The notes beneath the pieces are model-generated. The model did no database searches, had not been told where the DNA came from, and saw only the letters and a program-made list of their open reading frames with translations. A stretch of 56,016 nucleotides of DNA. It comes from Mnemiopsis leidyi (taxonomy: Eukaryota; Ctenophora; Tentaculata; Lobata; Bolinopsidae). Where the stretch lies: positions 2,934 to 58,949 of the forward strand of contig JH154254.1 in the NCBI GenBank assembly GCA_000226015.1. Reading direction: 5' to 3'. Position 1 is the stretch's first letter; each line of letters opens with the position of its first letter. The position numbers were made by a program, and so were the translations under genes. Shown here piece after piece: positions 12,726-25,500 of this stretch.

Positions 12726-13547
12726 ATGTCTCTTCATCCAAATGACAAACGATCCTTCAAAATCTTCAAGAAAATTAAAACCCCATCAGCGTCCCCTTTC
12801 ATACCGCGAAAAGACAAGTCAGGCGACAAAGCTTCCCTGAAATCAGCAGAATTCGATTCCACGAAATCTCCAGAAACTGAAACCGCAGACAAATCCTCGG
12901 AGCTAACTAGGTCAATAAAATCTCCAAAGACTAAATCTGGGTCACTCCGTAAGCTTTTCAAAAAGCCGAGCTATTCAAAACGAAGCAAATTGAACTCTTC
13001 AAGTGAAGTAGGTGATATCGATGGTCAAGTATCCTTCAGTAACATCATGTGCAGTACTCCGCTCATCAATCCAGAAACAACTCCAGACTCCAAAACAAGC
13101 ATCGAGTCGGTCCTGGACTCCTCCATCTACCGAGAAAAGGTTGGCACCAAGCCAGCTGCTATCAACATCGACCCTGAGAAGAAGAAAGACCCCGCCGATC
13201 GGTCGGACGAGAGCGGGATATTCTCCCCCTCCTTCTCAGACGAACGTTTCACGCCGCCCCCAGGGGAGGAGCCCTTCACGCCCCCGAGTCAGGTGAAACA
13301 ACAAGATGTCCCCGAGTACACTCCTCCTACTGCTTTCAAATCAGGAGTTCGCCGTAATGGCGGAGCTGGGCACGACCAAGTTGTCAAGGAGAACGGGGAG
13401 GGGGAAAAGGCGTTCAGCAGGTTGAAGATACCTGCTATTGAGTTGACCAAGCCGAACAAGCAGGGGAGTAAAGACAGCCTGGCTGCGGATCCTAGTTACA
13501 TTATTGCTGATAACAAGTCTGTCAAGTCTATGGATTCTATGAAAGAT
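12726..13547 (+). CDS. MCTP: MCTP exon 1: disordered basic N-terminus
   Basis: 274 codons in phase 0, ending at gat|gtgagt. The start ATG has A at -3 and follows a splice-acceptor-like cag at 12718-12720. The protein is Lys/Ser/Pro-rich: KIFKKIKTPSASPF, many SP and TP pairs, LRKLFKKPSYSKRSK, and the tandem FTPP boxes in RFTPPPGEEPFTPP. Basic N-termini are usual in MCTPs and may bind acidic membranes; the SP/TP pairs are candidate kinase sites (inference). Confidence 0.85.
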
Positions 13548-16500
13548 GTGAGTACTTTGATTGATGAGAATATTTTTTGGAAACTGCCAGATACTTGGCA
13601 ATTTCTTTTATTTTGTTGAATTGGGATCGCGATCTATTTGTTTTAACATTTTTCTACCAGAAAAATGATAAGGTATTTGTGCTCATCATGGCACAAATAA
13701 AACAAAACATAAGTTTAATATTAAAATTATTCATACCACCTACTCATTATGAGGGACATTATACCATCATAAATTGTGTCAAAATACCAAATTACACCTG
13801 GAGCTGTGCCATCTCGGCAAATAATTGCAGCACTGCATCAAAACCCAATTTGCACCAGCGGAGATGCTAGTCATGGTATTTCAGCCGTCGTGCTGCAGTT
13901 GCCATGACATCGCGTCTGCTGTGGCCCTGCAGCTGACCAAGCAGAGCAAACAGGGCTTATTTACTGCAATTGACGGAAAGGTGTGCCGTACTGCAGCATG
14001 CAGCCTGTAATTCAATTTGTAATCCCCGGCTTGTTAGTGTGTTAACTACCTGCCACCATGTCTCTACTGTGTTGTTGTTGTTGTTTTTTATAGTGGAATT
14101 ACCTGGCAGTGTGATCTTCTCACGATAATATGTTGGGTATAATGCCCAGACTGCTCAAGTTCGGATATGCTTTGGTAAGTCAAACATCAACCTTTAGTCC
14201 GATTGAAAATTGAAAATTATTGGATTGGATTCAAAGTATGTTTCTCGCTTCCATGGTAACCAAACAAGAATAGATATTTTATCGAAAGGAGTCTGCAAAA
14301 TAAGTTGCATTAGTATGCTTCTAACCTATATTAAGCGTTCCACGTTAACAGCATATCAAAATGTAAAAATACAATCTTGCATATTATGCGATTGTCACTC
14401 TGTGCCGCTGATTAGACACAAATTCTCGGTAAGGACATGCAATTTCTAATCCATCATCAAATCCCTGGAGACGTTTTAATCTTCCCTAAAATTGGAAAGC
14501 CCGATTGCCTATTAGTCTCGAATTTGTCGAATGAAATTTTTCACGATTTCGTTGCTGAGCACGCATACCTGAGTCCAATTTTTCTAGAATATGGGAACTT
14601 CAGGACCCTGCATGCTGCTGCGCCGCGCAGAGAGAAAAATAATTGATATTTAATTTTAATCATTTCTCTGTCCATAAAAACTCTTAATGACAGTGCTATA
14701 CACAGTTTGTACACAGTGTAAACTGTACAGTGTACACTGAATACATTATACATCTACCACACGAGGACCAACCACAGAATGTCCTTGTTCCAACAAACTC
14801 GTTAAATTCTGTAAATTAAAACGAAACAGCTGAGTTAATTGTACCACGTGACCACTGTTTGATCCCCTGCCTCTCTCACACACACCTGCCGTTACACCAG
14901 CTGTGTGAACTCTGACTTCTAGCTCCCCCTAGACAAGTCTTACAAAGGATACCTTCTTTACTTAGAGTTTCATCACCTCTTTTGTTCGCCTACAGTGAAC
15001 TTTGAGTATTGCGCAGTATTTTGTGGCCGTGAATCGGCACTGTCGTGCTTCAAAGTCATGAATTCATTTGTGATTATTTCACTTATGTAGTTTTTGCTTA
15101 CAGTGACACGATATGGTTGAACGAGATAAATTTTAAACTTATCGCGAAGCTAATGCTACCTGTAAGTTTGAAGCCGAAGATTCGATAAGTTTCATCCTTT
15201 CTTATGCAAATCATCATCTTGCAATCGTGTGCTCCAAGTATAAATATGCATTTTTTCTTTACTTGAAGCCTTATTGGCCTTTTTAATTCATGTGAAGAAC
15301 TTCGAGTATGACGCAGTATTTAGGGATTGTGATAAGACATCAATGGCTCAATTTCTTATACTTTCACTTTTGTGATTTTTTGCTCACGATCTCAGCTACG
15401 CTCTTAAAATTTTAAATCTATAGCGATGCCACATGTTTGCGCGTTTTATGTGTGTATCGCCGTATCAGGCCGAAGATTTGATATCTTTTGTTCTTTCTCA
15501 TGCAAATTTATCATTGTGCTCACTGCTCATAGTATAAGATTTACAAGATTTACAAGGGTTACGTATTATCTAATCTTTACTACATTTCTTATTGTTAAGA
15601 GAGTTATAGATAAGATCTAGATCAAATTAAATGAAACAAAAATGAATATAAATAAAATAATGGCATATAGCTAAGAAAGTAGATGACCGAAAATTACAGA
15701 GCAAGTCATGAAAAATTTTATGATACAATTAGTATAAATTTCCATTTCTGCGCGATATAAACATTAATACCTGTTGTTGCATCAAATTTGACTTTCTTAA
15801 AATTCATGTCATCTGAAACCACTTGCAATTTATCAAGTCTCCACATGAGGCAAATATCTGCTTGTTCGATAAGAAACCATGGACTGACAATTTTTCTGTG
15901 TTTTGTTACTATTTATAGTAAATAAGAAATTTACTAAAAGAGTAAATTAAATTGAAGTCGCTGCTTTTAAAAGACGACATTGTCACCCTTCCTTTGTCTC
16001 GCGAGCATTCAACGTCGTCCGACAACAATAGGACAATGGCAATAGGAACAATTATAAATAGCGAAGTATTTCAAGATGTTACCACCCTGGACATAAGTGG
16101 TTATGCGGCCTCGCATAGTATCACCCACTACCACCACATCACCCACTACCACCATATCAGTAGCATTGCTTTACGAAATTATTCCATTGTTATATCAAAA
16201 TTTTGATACATGTTGCTGACGTTGTTGCTCTCCTCTCTCACTCGCTCGTTCTTACTTCATAGTTACACATTGCTCTACGACGCAGCCAATCATCATGATT
16301 ATTTAATCACTAACTCTCCAATCACATGCCTAATTAGCTCATTATGAGGGTAATTAAAGTGCTGATTATGCTAATAGTCCACCTCTGTGTCACTAGAATC
16401 TGATGTAGCCAGATCGTTCAGAGAGTTACTGTTGTTCTGTTGATATAGGTTGAGTCTTGGTACTAGTGTACTTGGTACACTACAGAGGTCAGGGTACAAT

Positions 16501-19500
16501 TGCGAAACCGATCGATTCATGTCCGCCTCTGTGGCTCTGGAGGGTGTTCCAGAGTTCTAAGACCTGGTTTTATGGTTATTGGTTGTCCTGTGTGCAGCAA
16601 GTACTTCTGCTCTTGTGACATCAGTCTTTCCATTGAGTTATTATAGTTTATCGTGTTGACATGTAATTGCTATGTTTGAATACAATGGCCTCAAAACATC
16701 GCCCATTTCATTTGGGTATTGTTAAACCTCCGTGTTTTACGTTTTTCTTTGCTTGCAGAATAGACAACCGGCACTCTCCCATCTTTGAAACTCCTGTTCT
16801 TTCAGGCGGTAAGCTTTATTTTGGTTAGTGCACAGGGACATCAGCTTATCAGACTATCCTAAACGACCGGCCAAAGGCGGCCTTTATTTGATTGCTCCGT
16901 GACATTCGGGTAGCAATGTTTAAGTAGCAGCATCAATATCAATGAATATGCCTGGCCGTTCAACTTTCATCTTATTTCCTGCAATTTAGAGGACTATTTA
17001 GGCTCCAGATAAACCTTATCCTTAAGTTAAACAAGCTGCTTTTCCTCCTGACGTTAAAAGTTATCCTTGAAAATATCCAGTCTGTTTTGCCTTAGTTCTT
17101 ATGATTCTTCGCCAAGGGCTCGGTACGCGTACGTCGGAATAAGATAAGTTCCATTCTCTTAGAGGCAGTGTTACTGACTTGATATCTAGATCTTATTTGT
17201 CAGATGACATTGACAAGACAGCTTAACCGATGGGAAATATGTTTAAATCATTGACCTTGTCCACCTCGAGTCATTCGCCTACTCCATGATTATGAACTAG
17301 AGCCTCGCAGTTCTCATGGTTGCCTATATCCTCAATTTTAGACGATCAGCACTATCCGAATTAACATATTATTAGTGCAGTGTCAACAAAGAATCTTCGT
17401 GAATTTTAAGGAAGGTAAACGTTAGTTATCTCCTGATTCTTGAACAGACCACCCCCAATTCTCCCTAGTTAAATAGTCAGACTTATCTATTATTAAGTCT
17501 CCTGGCTTGCCACCTTATTATCACATAATCACATAACGAGCTCTGCTTTCTCATTAGCCCAAACCTCGACCCAATACTCTTGTATCTCTCACTCTGGGAG
17601 ACAAGTTTACGGTTCTGATCGGAAATCACTGCCACGAGATTAACCGTTGTCTGCAAACGGTTTTTCCGCACAAGCTTGAAATTAATTAATCTTCTGCCGG
17701 ACGCGGATAACAGAATTATTTTAATCTCAGGTGTAGACAATATTGGAATAGAAAAGCCGTTCCAGCTGTAATGATGAGCATATTATAACTTCGTTCTATT
17801 ATGACAGGGTCAGCGCGCCGTATTCGCTATCCTCAGCCCTGCTTGTCTCTAATTTTGAGCTGATTCTTCAACGAGCACAGTGGCGTGATTAACGTTATTT
17901 CTATTTTAGCGGAACGATTCCCATATGAGTTGATCATCCATCCTGGCAAATCTATCTGTATCTTGATACTCACGTTGAATTTGTCCAGTCTCCAGCCACT
18001 CACTATCATAGTACCCCTTGTCTCAATACTTCATCAAATTAGCTGCCTCCTAAACTTCCTAACCTCTCGATATGTTCTTGGTTTACTGTCTCCAATTATG
18101 CTACTATACTACTACTATACTAGAGCCTACATGGTCAATTGCTCATAGCCATGGTCTGCAATATTGCTTTCTAGATGGTCGATATGTCCATAGTCTATAC
18201 TCTATTGTTCTTTACTGTTGTTTTTACAGCTACTTCTTAACAGGTCTATAAAGTTTTATGCCTTACCATTACATTAAACAATAATATTTACACCTTTTCA
18301 AAAGCAAAGCTTTGTTCTGACATTTCCACATGACCCACGCTGTTTGTAGACCGTTAACAAAAAAGACTTGTCTGACCACTACGTGCTATTGTTCTCAGTG
18401 CTGTGTGCAGATCTGTCTACATAGTACTTAGGTACTTAGGTACTTCGTTCTATTTCTGTACCCGTCTATGGTTTAGTTTAAAACTTTTGTTTTTCTCGGC
18501 TTGATCACGAAAGCGTCCTTTTTCCACATTCTGCTAAAACTTTCTTGTTTCTGTTTTGTTGGAATGATGTCCCAAACCTTGCTACAAGAATTTGAACTTC
18601 AGAAATCTGAACAGAGCTAACACTCTACTCCACAAGATAATGTATCTATACCATATCCTGCACTGATTTGCACGTGCTAGCAACCTGGACCTAAACGTGC
18701 ATTATACAACCCATTATAAACCTGCATGTGTAATGTCACGTGACCTACACATAACTACTCCAGCAGACACTATGAGAGCATGTACTTCGCCTGTCCTTGG
18801 AGGTTGGTGGGTGTATGAGTGTGCTCTTCTCTAAGTTAATGATGATTAATGAACTCACACCCTTATCCTGTGTTGATTAAGCTGTATAATTCTACAGTCA
18901 AGTCGACTACAGGTTGTTGTTGGGGGGACTAGCAAATGTCTGTTTTATTTAGTTGCAAATATATAAACCTAGTTAATAGCCTTAGATTATCATTAACGTT
19001 AACCTGTAAAGGTTCCTCCTGTGTAGGAGACCTCGCCCTCTTAGTCCTATCTTGAAGTGAGCACCTAATTCCTCATTCTTGTGCTCTATCGTAAATCAAT
19101 CCGTCACATTCATTTCGCTACTTAAAAAATTGGTCGTCATTTTGTCTGCGTCATTTTGTCTGTGTCATTTTGTCTGTGTCATTTTATTTGCATCATTTCG
19201 TCTCTGTCATTTTGTCCATGTCATCGTGACAACATCCCGCTTCGTCACTTACTTCAGGCATTGTCCACAACAATGCCATCTTGCGTGTGTTTGTTAGAGA
19301 CTTGAGTCGCTAAGTCCAATACTACTGCCTGACATGCATCCAGAAGATTATTGATATTTGTAATAAGATTCGATGATTATGTCCACGCTCGAGACATGAG
19401 CTTGATCCAGGGCATTATCTTAACGGCAACTTACGATCTCATTCACGACCTCATATTGGCTCATTTATTGTCAAACGTTCCTCGTGCAAAGTTCACTCCA

Positions 19501-22500
19501 GTCTGACACCCGGAATCTTATTGAATAGGAGCGGTGTTTTAATTAGCTACTACGTAAAGTGTACCTACTATATAAGACTCTGTAGCGACACGAGTTATAG
19601 GATGTATTTGGTGTGTGAAGCTTGTGCTCTCTCGGTCAATTTGTTTTGTATGATATCACTCATCATAACCACTTATTACCCAATAAGTATTCCCATGAAC
19701 TATTTGTCATTAAATCATCATCAGATTGATGGTTATAATCACTCTTCATAACAGTCTCTCTCCAATTATCATGTCACATGAACTGCCCTGCTTGCTGACC
19801 AGATCCGGTTCTGTCCCGTGTTACCAGCCTCAGTGCTAGGTACAGAACAACCTGACTTAGAGATGGTATTCCAGCTATTTTTATCCTAACTGCCGTGTTT
19901 ATAATGACATTCCTCTCCTTTTGACTTCATTATCAGTGAAAGTTTTTCCGTCCCAGTACAACACTCTTATTTTCTTTGCATGCCTTGGTTATTTTATTGT
20001 TTCTTACTGCCGTAAAGTAACTTATGTCTCTCAGGGTTTCAATTAATATATTGTATGTTGTTGTTCACCATGAGAACACTTTCTTAGTGAAGAATTAGGA
20101 CGATTTGCAATCTCTGTCTGCTAAAATAGTCCAGTTGATTTGCCCTTTGTTTGCATCTTCGTCTCATTGTGTTTGGCGTCTACTCCCAGCTTACATTTCG
20201 AGTTTACCTTGCTTTTGTTTTGTTGCCATACGACAGAGCAAAGGCGTGCGTCGTCATGGTACCCATACTCAGGCAGACCATTACACGACTCATGTCCTCA
20301 GTGATCACCATGACAACGTCGTCAGATCAACGTCATCACGTGGTGGAAGAGACGACAAGCAGTGGCAGTGACGTCACTCCGCAAGCGTCTCCACTGCCCC
20401 TGATACGGAGCAGTAGTGTCAGGTCGGAGGGCTCACGTCCGGACAGAAGTCGAGCTGCCAGTTTGAGAGTTCAGCCGAGGAGCGGGAGTTTACCGGCAGC
20501 AGAAGTCAGGAAGGAGGGGGAGGAGGAGGGGGAGAAGACTGGGGATGTAGAGTCTAATAGTCAGGTAAGGAAGTTACTTTTACATCTAACATTTTATATA
20601 CTCTCTAGAAGGTGAAGCTTAGATTCGATAATTGCTGCAAATTGCCATACTGTATATTTTTGGTTGAAAACTTTTGTTGCATTCACTGGTCATTTGTAAT
20701 TTTCATAACAAAAGACTCCATTTGTGACATGAGAAACTATTTTATATCCGTCTGGTAAAGCTTCTCCGATTTCGTCTATTGAAAATGGACAGGAGAAGAA
20801 ACATAAATAATCAACAAAACCTGCCTGACCAATTGTTGGGTTAATAATTATTAAATAGTTATAGAATAAGTATTGGAAGTGGAGACTCTGACCTTTTGTT
20901 TAACGTTTCTCTGTTACTGTTTAAGTCTTTAAATAATTTTAAGAGTCGGATAATGGACTTCATTACTCATAATCCGATTCGTTAGGAGACTCAAGTTGAT
21001 TTAGATTCCAATATCGATGTTTTAGTTCATTTCACAAAATTTTTACTCCATATGAGAGAACTTAATGTCTCCATGGCCGTGCTTAGTGTCTGAGAAAAAT
21101 GTTGACGGAAATGTTGACGAATTCATTATCGATAACTAACTAATGTATTATCATGATTTTGATTGTTCTAATGATTTATTTATTTTTGTTATTTTACTGT
21201 CTAGATTGTCATTAAAACAAATTGATGATGTATAACACGTGATGAGAATAGAAAGAACAAAATAAGAATAACTTGAAGGATTTGAAAAAGAAAATCCATT
21301 TCAGTATACTTAGAAAAGATGCATACCCTATATCAAATTGAGTAAAAAATAAGAAAAACGAACACGATCGAGATTGTTCATGTTACTCAATTATTCACTA
21401 TCCTAGTTAACGGTATCATTTTTCGATTTAGCTGTCAGCGTTTTATTCGAACAATTCTCAATACTTTGCTAAGTGGTCTGTATAAAACATCAAAACGATT
21501 TCATGCATAAATAATTCAATTTTTTCTTGAACATATAGCGGAAGTGATATGGCCTCGTTAATTGGATTATAATTTACTGCTCATGACGAATAATTACTTT
21601 TGTCTTCACATTTGTCACGAGTCAACCAATTTTACATTATGAATAATGCTGCTTTCATCGTCACCGTTAAATTTGCCGCTTCTCTGAGTTACTAATTGAC
21701 CAGAAGTTCCCCTCTCTTAACCACCCTATTTAAACGCACAATTATGTGATTTTAGAATCGTGTTCTTTTGAATCATGCAGGCCTCTCACTCGAGATATCT
21801 TCAAATAAATCGGCAGGTCCGTCTAACAAATATGTAACAATTTTGATTTTGTAATTCACGCGTTTTTGTGACGAATTTAATAACATCTTAATGATAACCT
21901 ACCTCATCAAGCCACACAGGCACGGCGGTGGATATTATGATTACGTTATGAATTGTCGCGACATGTTGTTGCGACATTGCTGGGAACCCTATCTATTGCT
22001 CGACCTAGGTTAGGGACTGCAGGTGTAAGCAGGGGGATCATAGTTGCCATCATATGTCACGTTCATGTAATGATTTAGAGTTTATTCTTAGTTCGCTTAT
22101 ATCCTGTATCGGTGTATATTGTATAAAAACACTGTCCTTAAGAAACCTGGTTAGAAGGAATTATGGCGACAGTATTATTTTGTGGAAAAAACCGATCGTT
22201 GTTCAAGCCAGCTTCAAATACTCAAGATCTTGACAAACGATCTAGTGCACCTCAATTTATTTCGCCATAACACCCTTGTCTCCTGCTGCATCATCGGTCC
22301 GAAATTTGATCATTTCACATCTGTTGTGCTACCTTTTATAGTTCCTGCTCCCTGTTGAGCTACCTTCTTTAGTTCCTACTTCATGGTAAAATTTTGTTTT
22401 TGTCCCCGTGGACCTTGCAAATCTCTGCAGTGATTCAGATTTCAGAAGGTGTCCGGTTTACTAACTGATGCAGCTGATGCTAGTTCTCAAATGTATAAAG

Positions 22501-25500
22501 TTTGCTAACTGATGCAGCTGATGCTAGTTCTAAAATGTATAAAGTTTACTAACTGATACAGCTGATGCTAGTTCTCAAATGTATAAAGTTTACTAACTGA
22601 TGCAGCTTATGCTAGTTCTCAACTGTATAAAGTTTACTAACTGATACAGCTGATGCTAGTTCTTAACTATATAAAGTTTTCTGATGCAGCTTATGCTAGT
22701 TCTCAACTGTATAAAGTTACTAGCTGATGCTAGTTCTCAAATGTATAAAGTTTCTAACTGATACAGCTGATGCTAGTTCTCAAATGTATAAAGTTTACTA
22801 ACTGATGCAGCTTATGCTACTTCTCAACTGTACAAATTTGCCTAGTTATGCAGCTACTGCTAGTACTGTATGAAGCCTATCTTGTTTCCACAACTTCACG
22901 CATTCGCTGTTTAGTCGTTGTCAGTTAATATCGCTTATATAACGGTCCTTGGTTTTGCGACACAGAACTTATCAATTATCACCGAAGAATGTTGTAGGTA
23001 GTCGGACACATTCCATGTCTACATACACATTAAAGTTTGTGCACCGTGTAAATGTGAAGAGATTGACTTCTCACTTCTACACATTAACGATTCCGTTCTG
23101 TCTACACGTAGTACACACCCGATTTTACATCTGACTTGTATGCTTTAGTACTTGATAAACTTTTCTTTTGAAGTTCGCTTGCTCCATTGCATTGTAGGTC
23201 TCCCTCAGCAGCAGAAAGTTTAAAGTGGAATGTAGATGTCGCTGATGCAAGTTTCTCGCAGATTTTCGTTCTTCAATAAACGTTCAATTCTCGCTCTTTA
23301 TCTCGTAACTTGTCTCAGCTCTTGTCTCTAACATGTCACAACAATATGTCACGCGTCAAATGAGTTTCCCAGTCAAATGAGTTATCCAGTCGAATGAGTT
23401 ATCCAGTCAAATGAGTTATCCAGTCAAATGAGTTATCCAGTCAAATGGGTGATAACAAGCCTTATCACCCAACCTTTGGCTCACCGTCTGAGATTGATGT
23501 GTGCTTGTGCTTATCTTAATCTCAACGAACACGATTCGATCTATAGAGCTTGGGTTTTATTGATCAGAAAACTAGTCTTTAGGCATGCGCAAATGAAATT
23601 GTCTTCAAGTTAATTTCCTGCGATTCTCTGCTGACTATCGGATTTCGTTTAGGCATGTCTAAAAATCATCAAGACATTCTCTATCGCTTTAACCGTGCTC
23701 GTTTATTTACTGTAAGGTTTTTACCCTGTAAAATCACAGTGCATTACAAGTGCTCGACCATATTTTGCATAATGACCGCTGAAAACAACGGCGCTGAGCC
23801 TGGTAAGATTTGCTCCATCTTGATTGTTTTACCCTGCGTTCATTTGTGAGTGTCCCTGTAATTGGCTTCAAAAAAGTTGTAAGTGTAAAGGATTGGGCGT
23901 TTTGCGTGCTAACAGTCTTACAGCTGTCGTTGGACGTTGTGAAGAAAATTAAAGAATTGTTTAAGTTTTGACGATCAGTCGGCTCTTTGTCAGTTCATTA
24001 AGCCCTGATGTTTTTAGACTGTAAGGTTGATGGACCCTACATTATGATTTGATTAAAAACAGTCGCTATTCCATTGTACCTTGATTTACTTTTAAAGAAG
24101 TTTCGACATTCTGCCGTGACATTCAAATTAAATTGTGTGCCCGTCTACGTGAAATTCCTGACATCTTTGTGTACCTTGATGTTATGCAGAGTTATGCTAC
24201 ATCTGGAATCTGCTCCCATTAGTTTACCCCTCACTCCTCACATTATAACTATCAGAAATTAAACTGTATGCTGTGCTATAAGAGCACCTCATTTACAGCT
24301 TGCTTTGAGCTGTAAAAGAAGGGATTGTAGGCGAAGGGATGGTCTAGCGTGTTCGCTGATTCTAGGTCTATCTGGTTGTAAGTCTTTTCCTGCCACCTTG
24401 TAACATTAGCGGAGCGTTTATGACCTGTGATTGACACGATTTCTGTTAAATCTGTAACGTGCTGTTTCTTTCTCTTTCATGCCAAAACGTAGCAAGAGTC
24501 GTGCTTATCTTCTAAAAAATTCACAAGAACATGCGAAGGTTATTCTTAAAGATGCGATAAATTTCGTTTACAACGCCCTTTTTTTGAGATCAATGACCGT
24601 TTCTTGATTAATTAATCAGCACAGCGCCCAATATTAGACTTTATCGGAGTCTCTTGTTACAACCGAGCATTTAGACAACTTCAGTGGTCCGCTTATTGCC
24701 CTCTCATCTCCCATTGTGGCCATGTAGTCAAGTATGTGAGGGACCTATCGTTAAATTGCTCTGTCCATTTTGTCAGGTCTGTGTAGTGTATCTAATTTGC
24801 GATATTCAGCAAAAAAACAACAATTTTACTTTACTTCCTTGGAAATCATCAAAAATTTGAATATGCACGGTTTATAAATGCAAGAAATTTGTTTATGTTC
24901 TTGGCGAGACCTCCCATTTTGAAGCATGATTTCATTGGATATTTTCCGTCCCTGCTAATGTTGATCAAACAAACCCCATATTCTCGCAAACAGTCAAACG
25001 GTGAATATTATACAAAATTGCTTTGTGATTGTGGTGTCAACATGCGTTTTTTACCCGAGTAATCACTATTTGCAGTACAATTAATATTAAACGCAATGTG
25101 GCTGACTAAGCGTCACTCTACCAGAAGTGACCACAATCCACATCCAACACATCCAACACATCCAACACATCCACCACATCCNNNNNNNNNNNNNNCAACA
25201 CATCCAACAAATCCAACACATCCACCACATCCAACAAATCCAACACATCCACCACATCCACCACATCCAACACATCCAACACATCCAACACATCCAACAC
25301 ATCCAACACATCCACCACATCCAACACATCCAACACATCCAACACATCCACCACATCCAACACATCCAACACATCCAACACATCCAACACATCCACCACA
25401 TCCAACACATCCACTACATCCAACACATCCATCACATCCAACACATCCACTACATCCAACACATCCACCACATCCATCACATCCAACACATCCATCACAT

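Noticed and set aside
14690-14750. Overlapping hairpins in tacacagtttgtacacagtg-type sequence
   Set aside because: Short gtac/cagtgt arms are imperfect and easily explained by local simple sequence; no RNA gene features.
16759-16808. 50-nt segment with a good acceptor (ctttgcttgcag) and donor (gcg|gtaagc), one frame reading IDNRHSPIFETPVLSG
   Set aside because: Its length is not a multiple of 3 and it needs phase 2 on entry, while the flanking MCTP exons are both phase 0. Inclusion would break the protein, so it is left out of the model, though a poison exon cannot be excluded.
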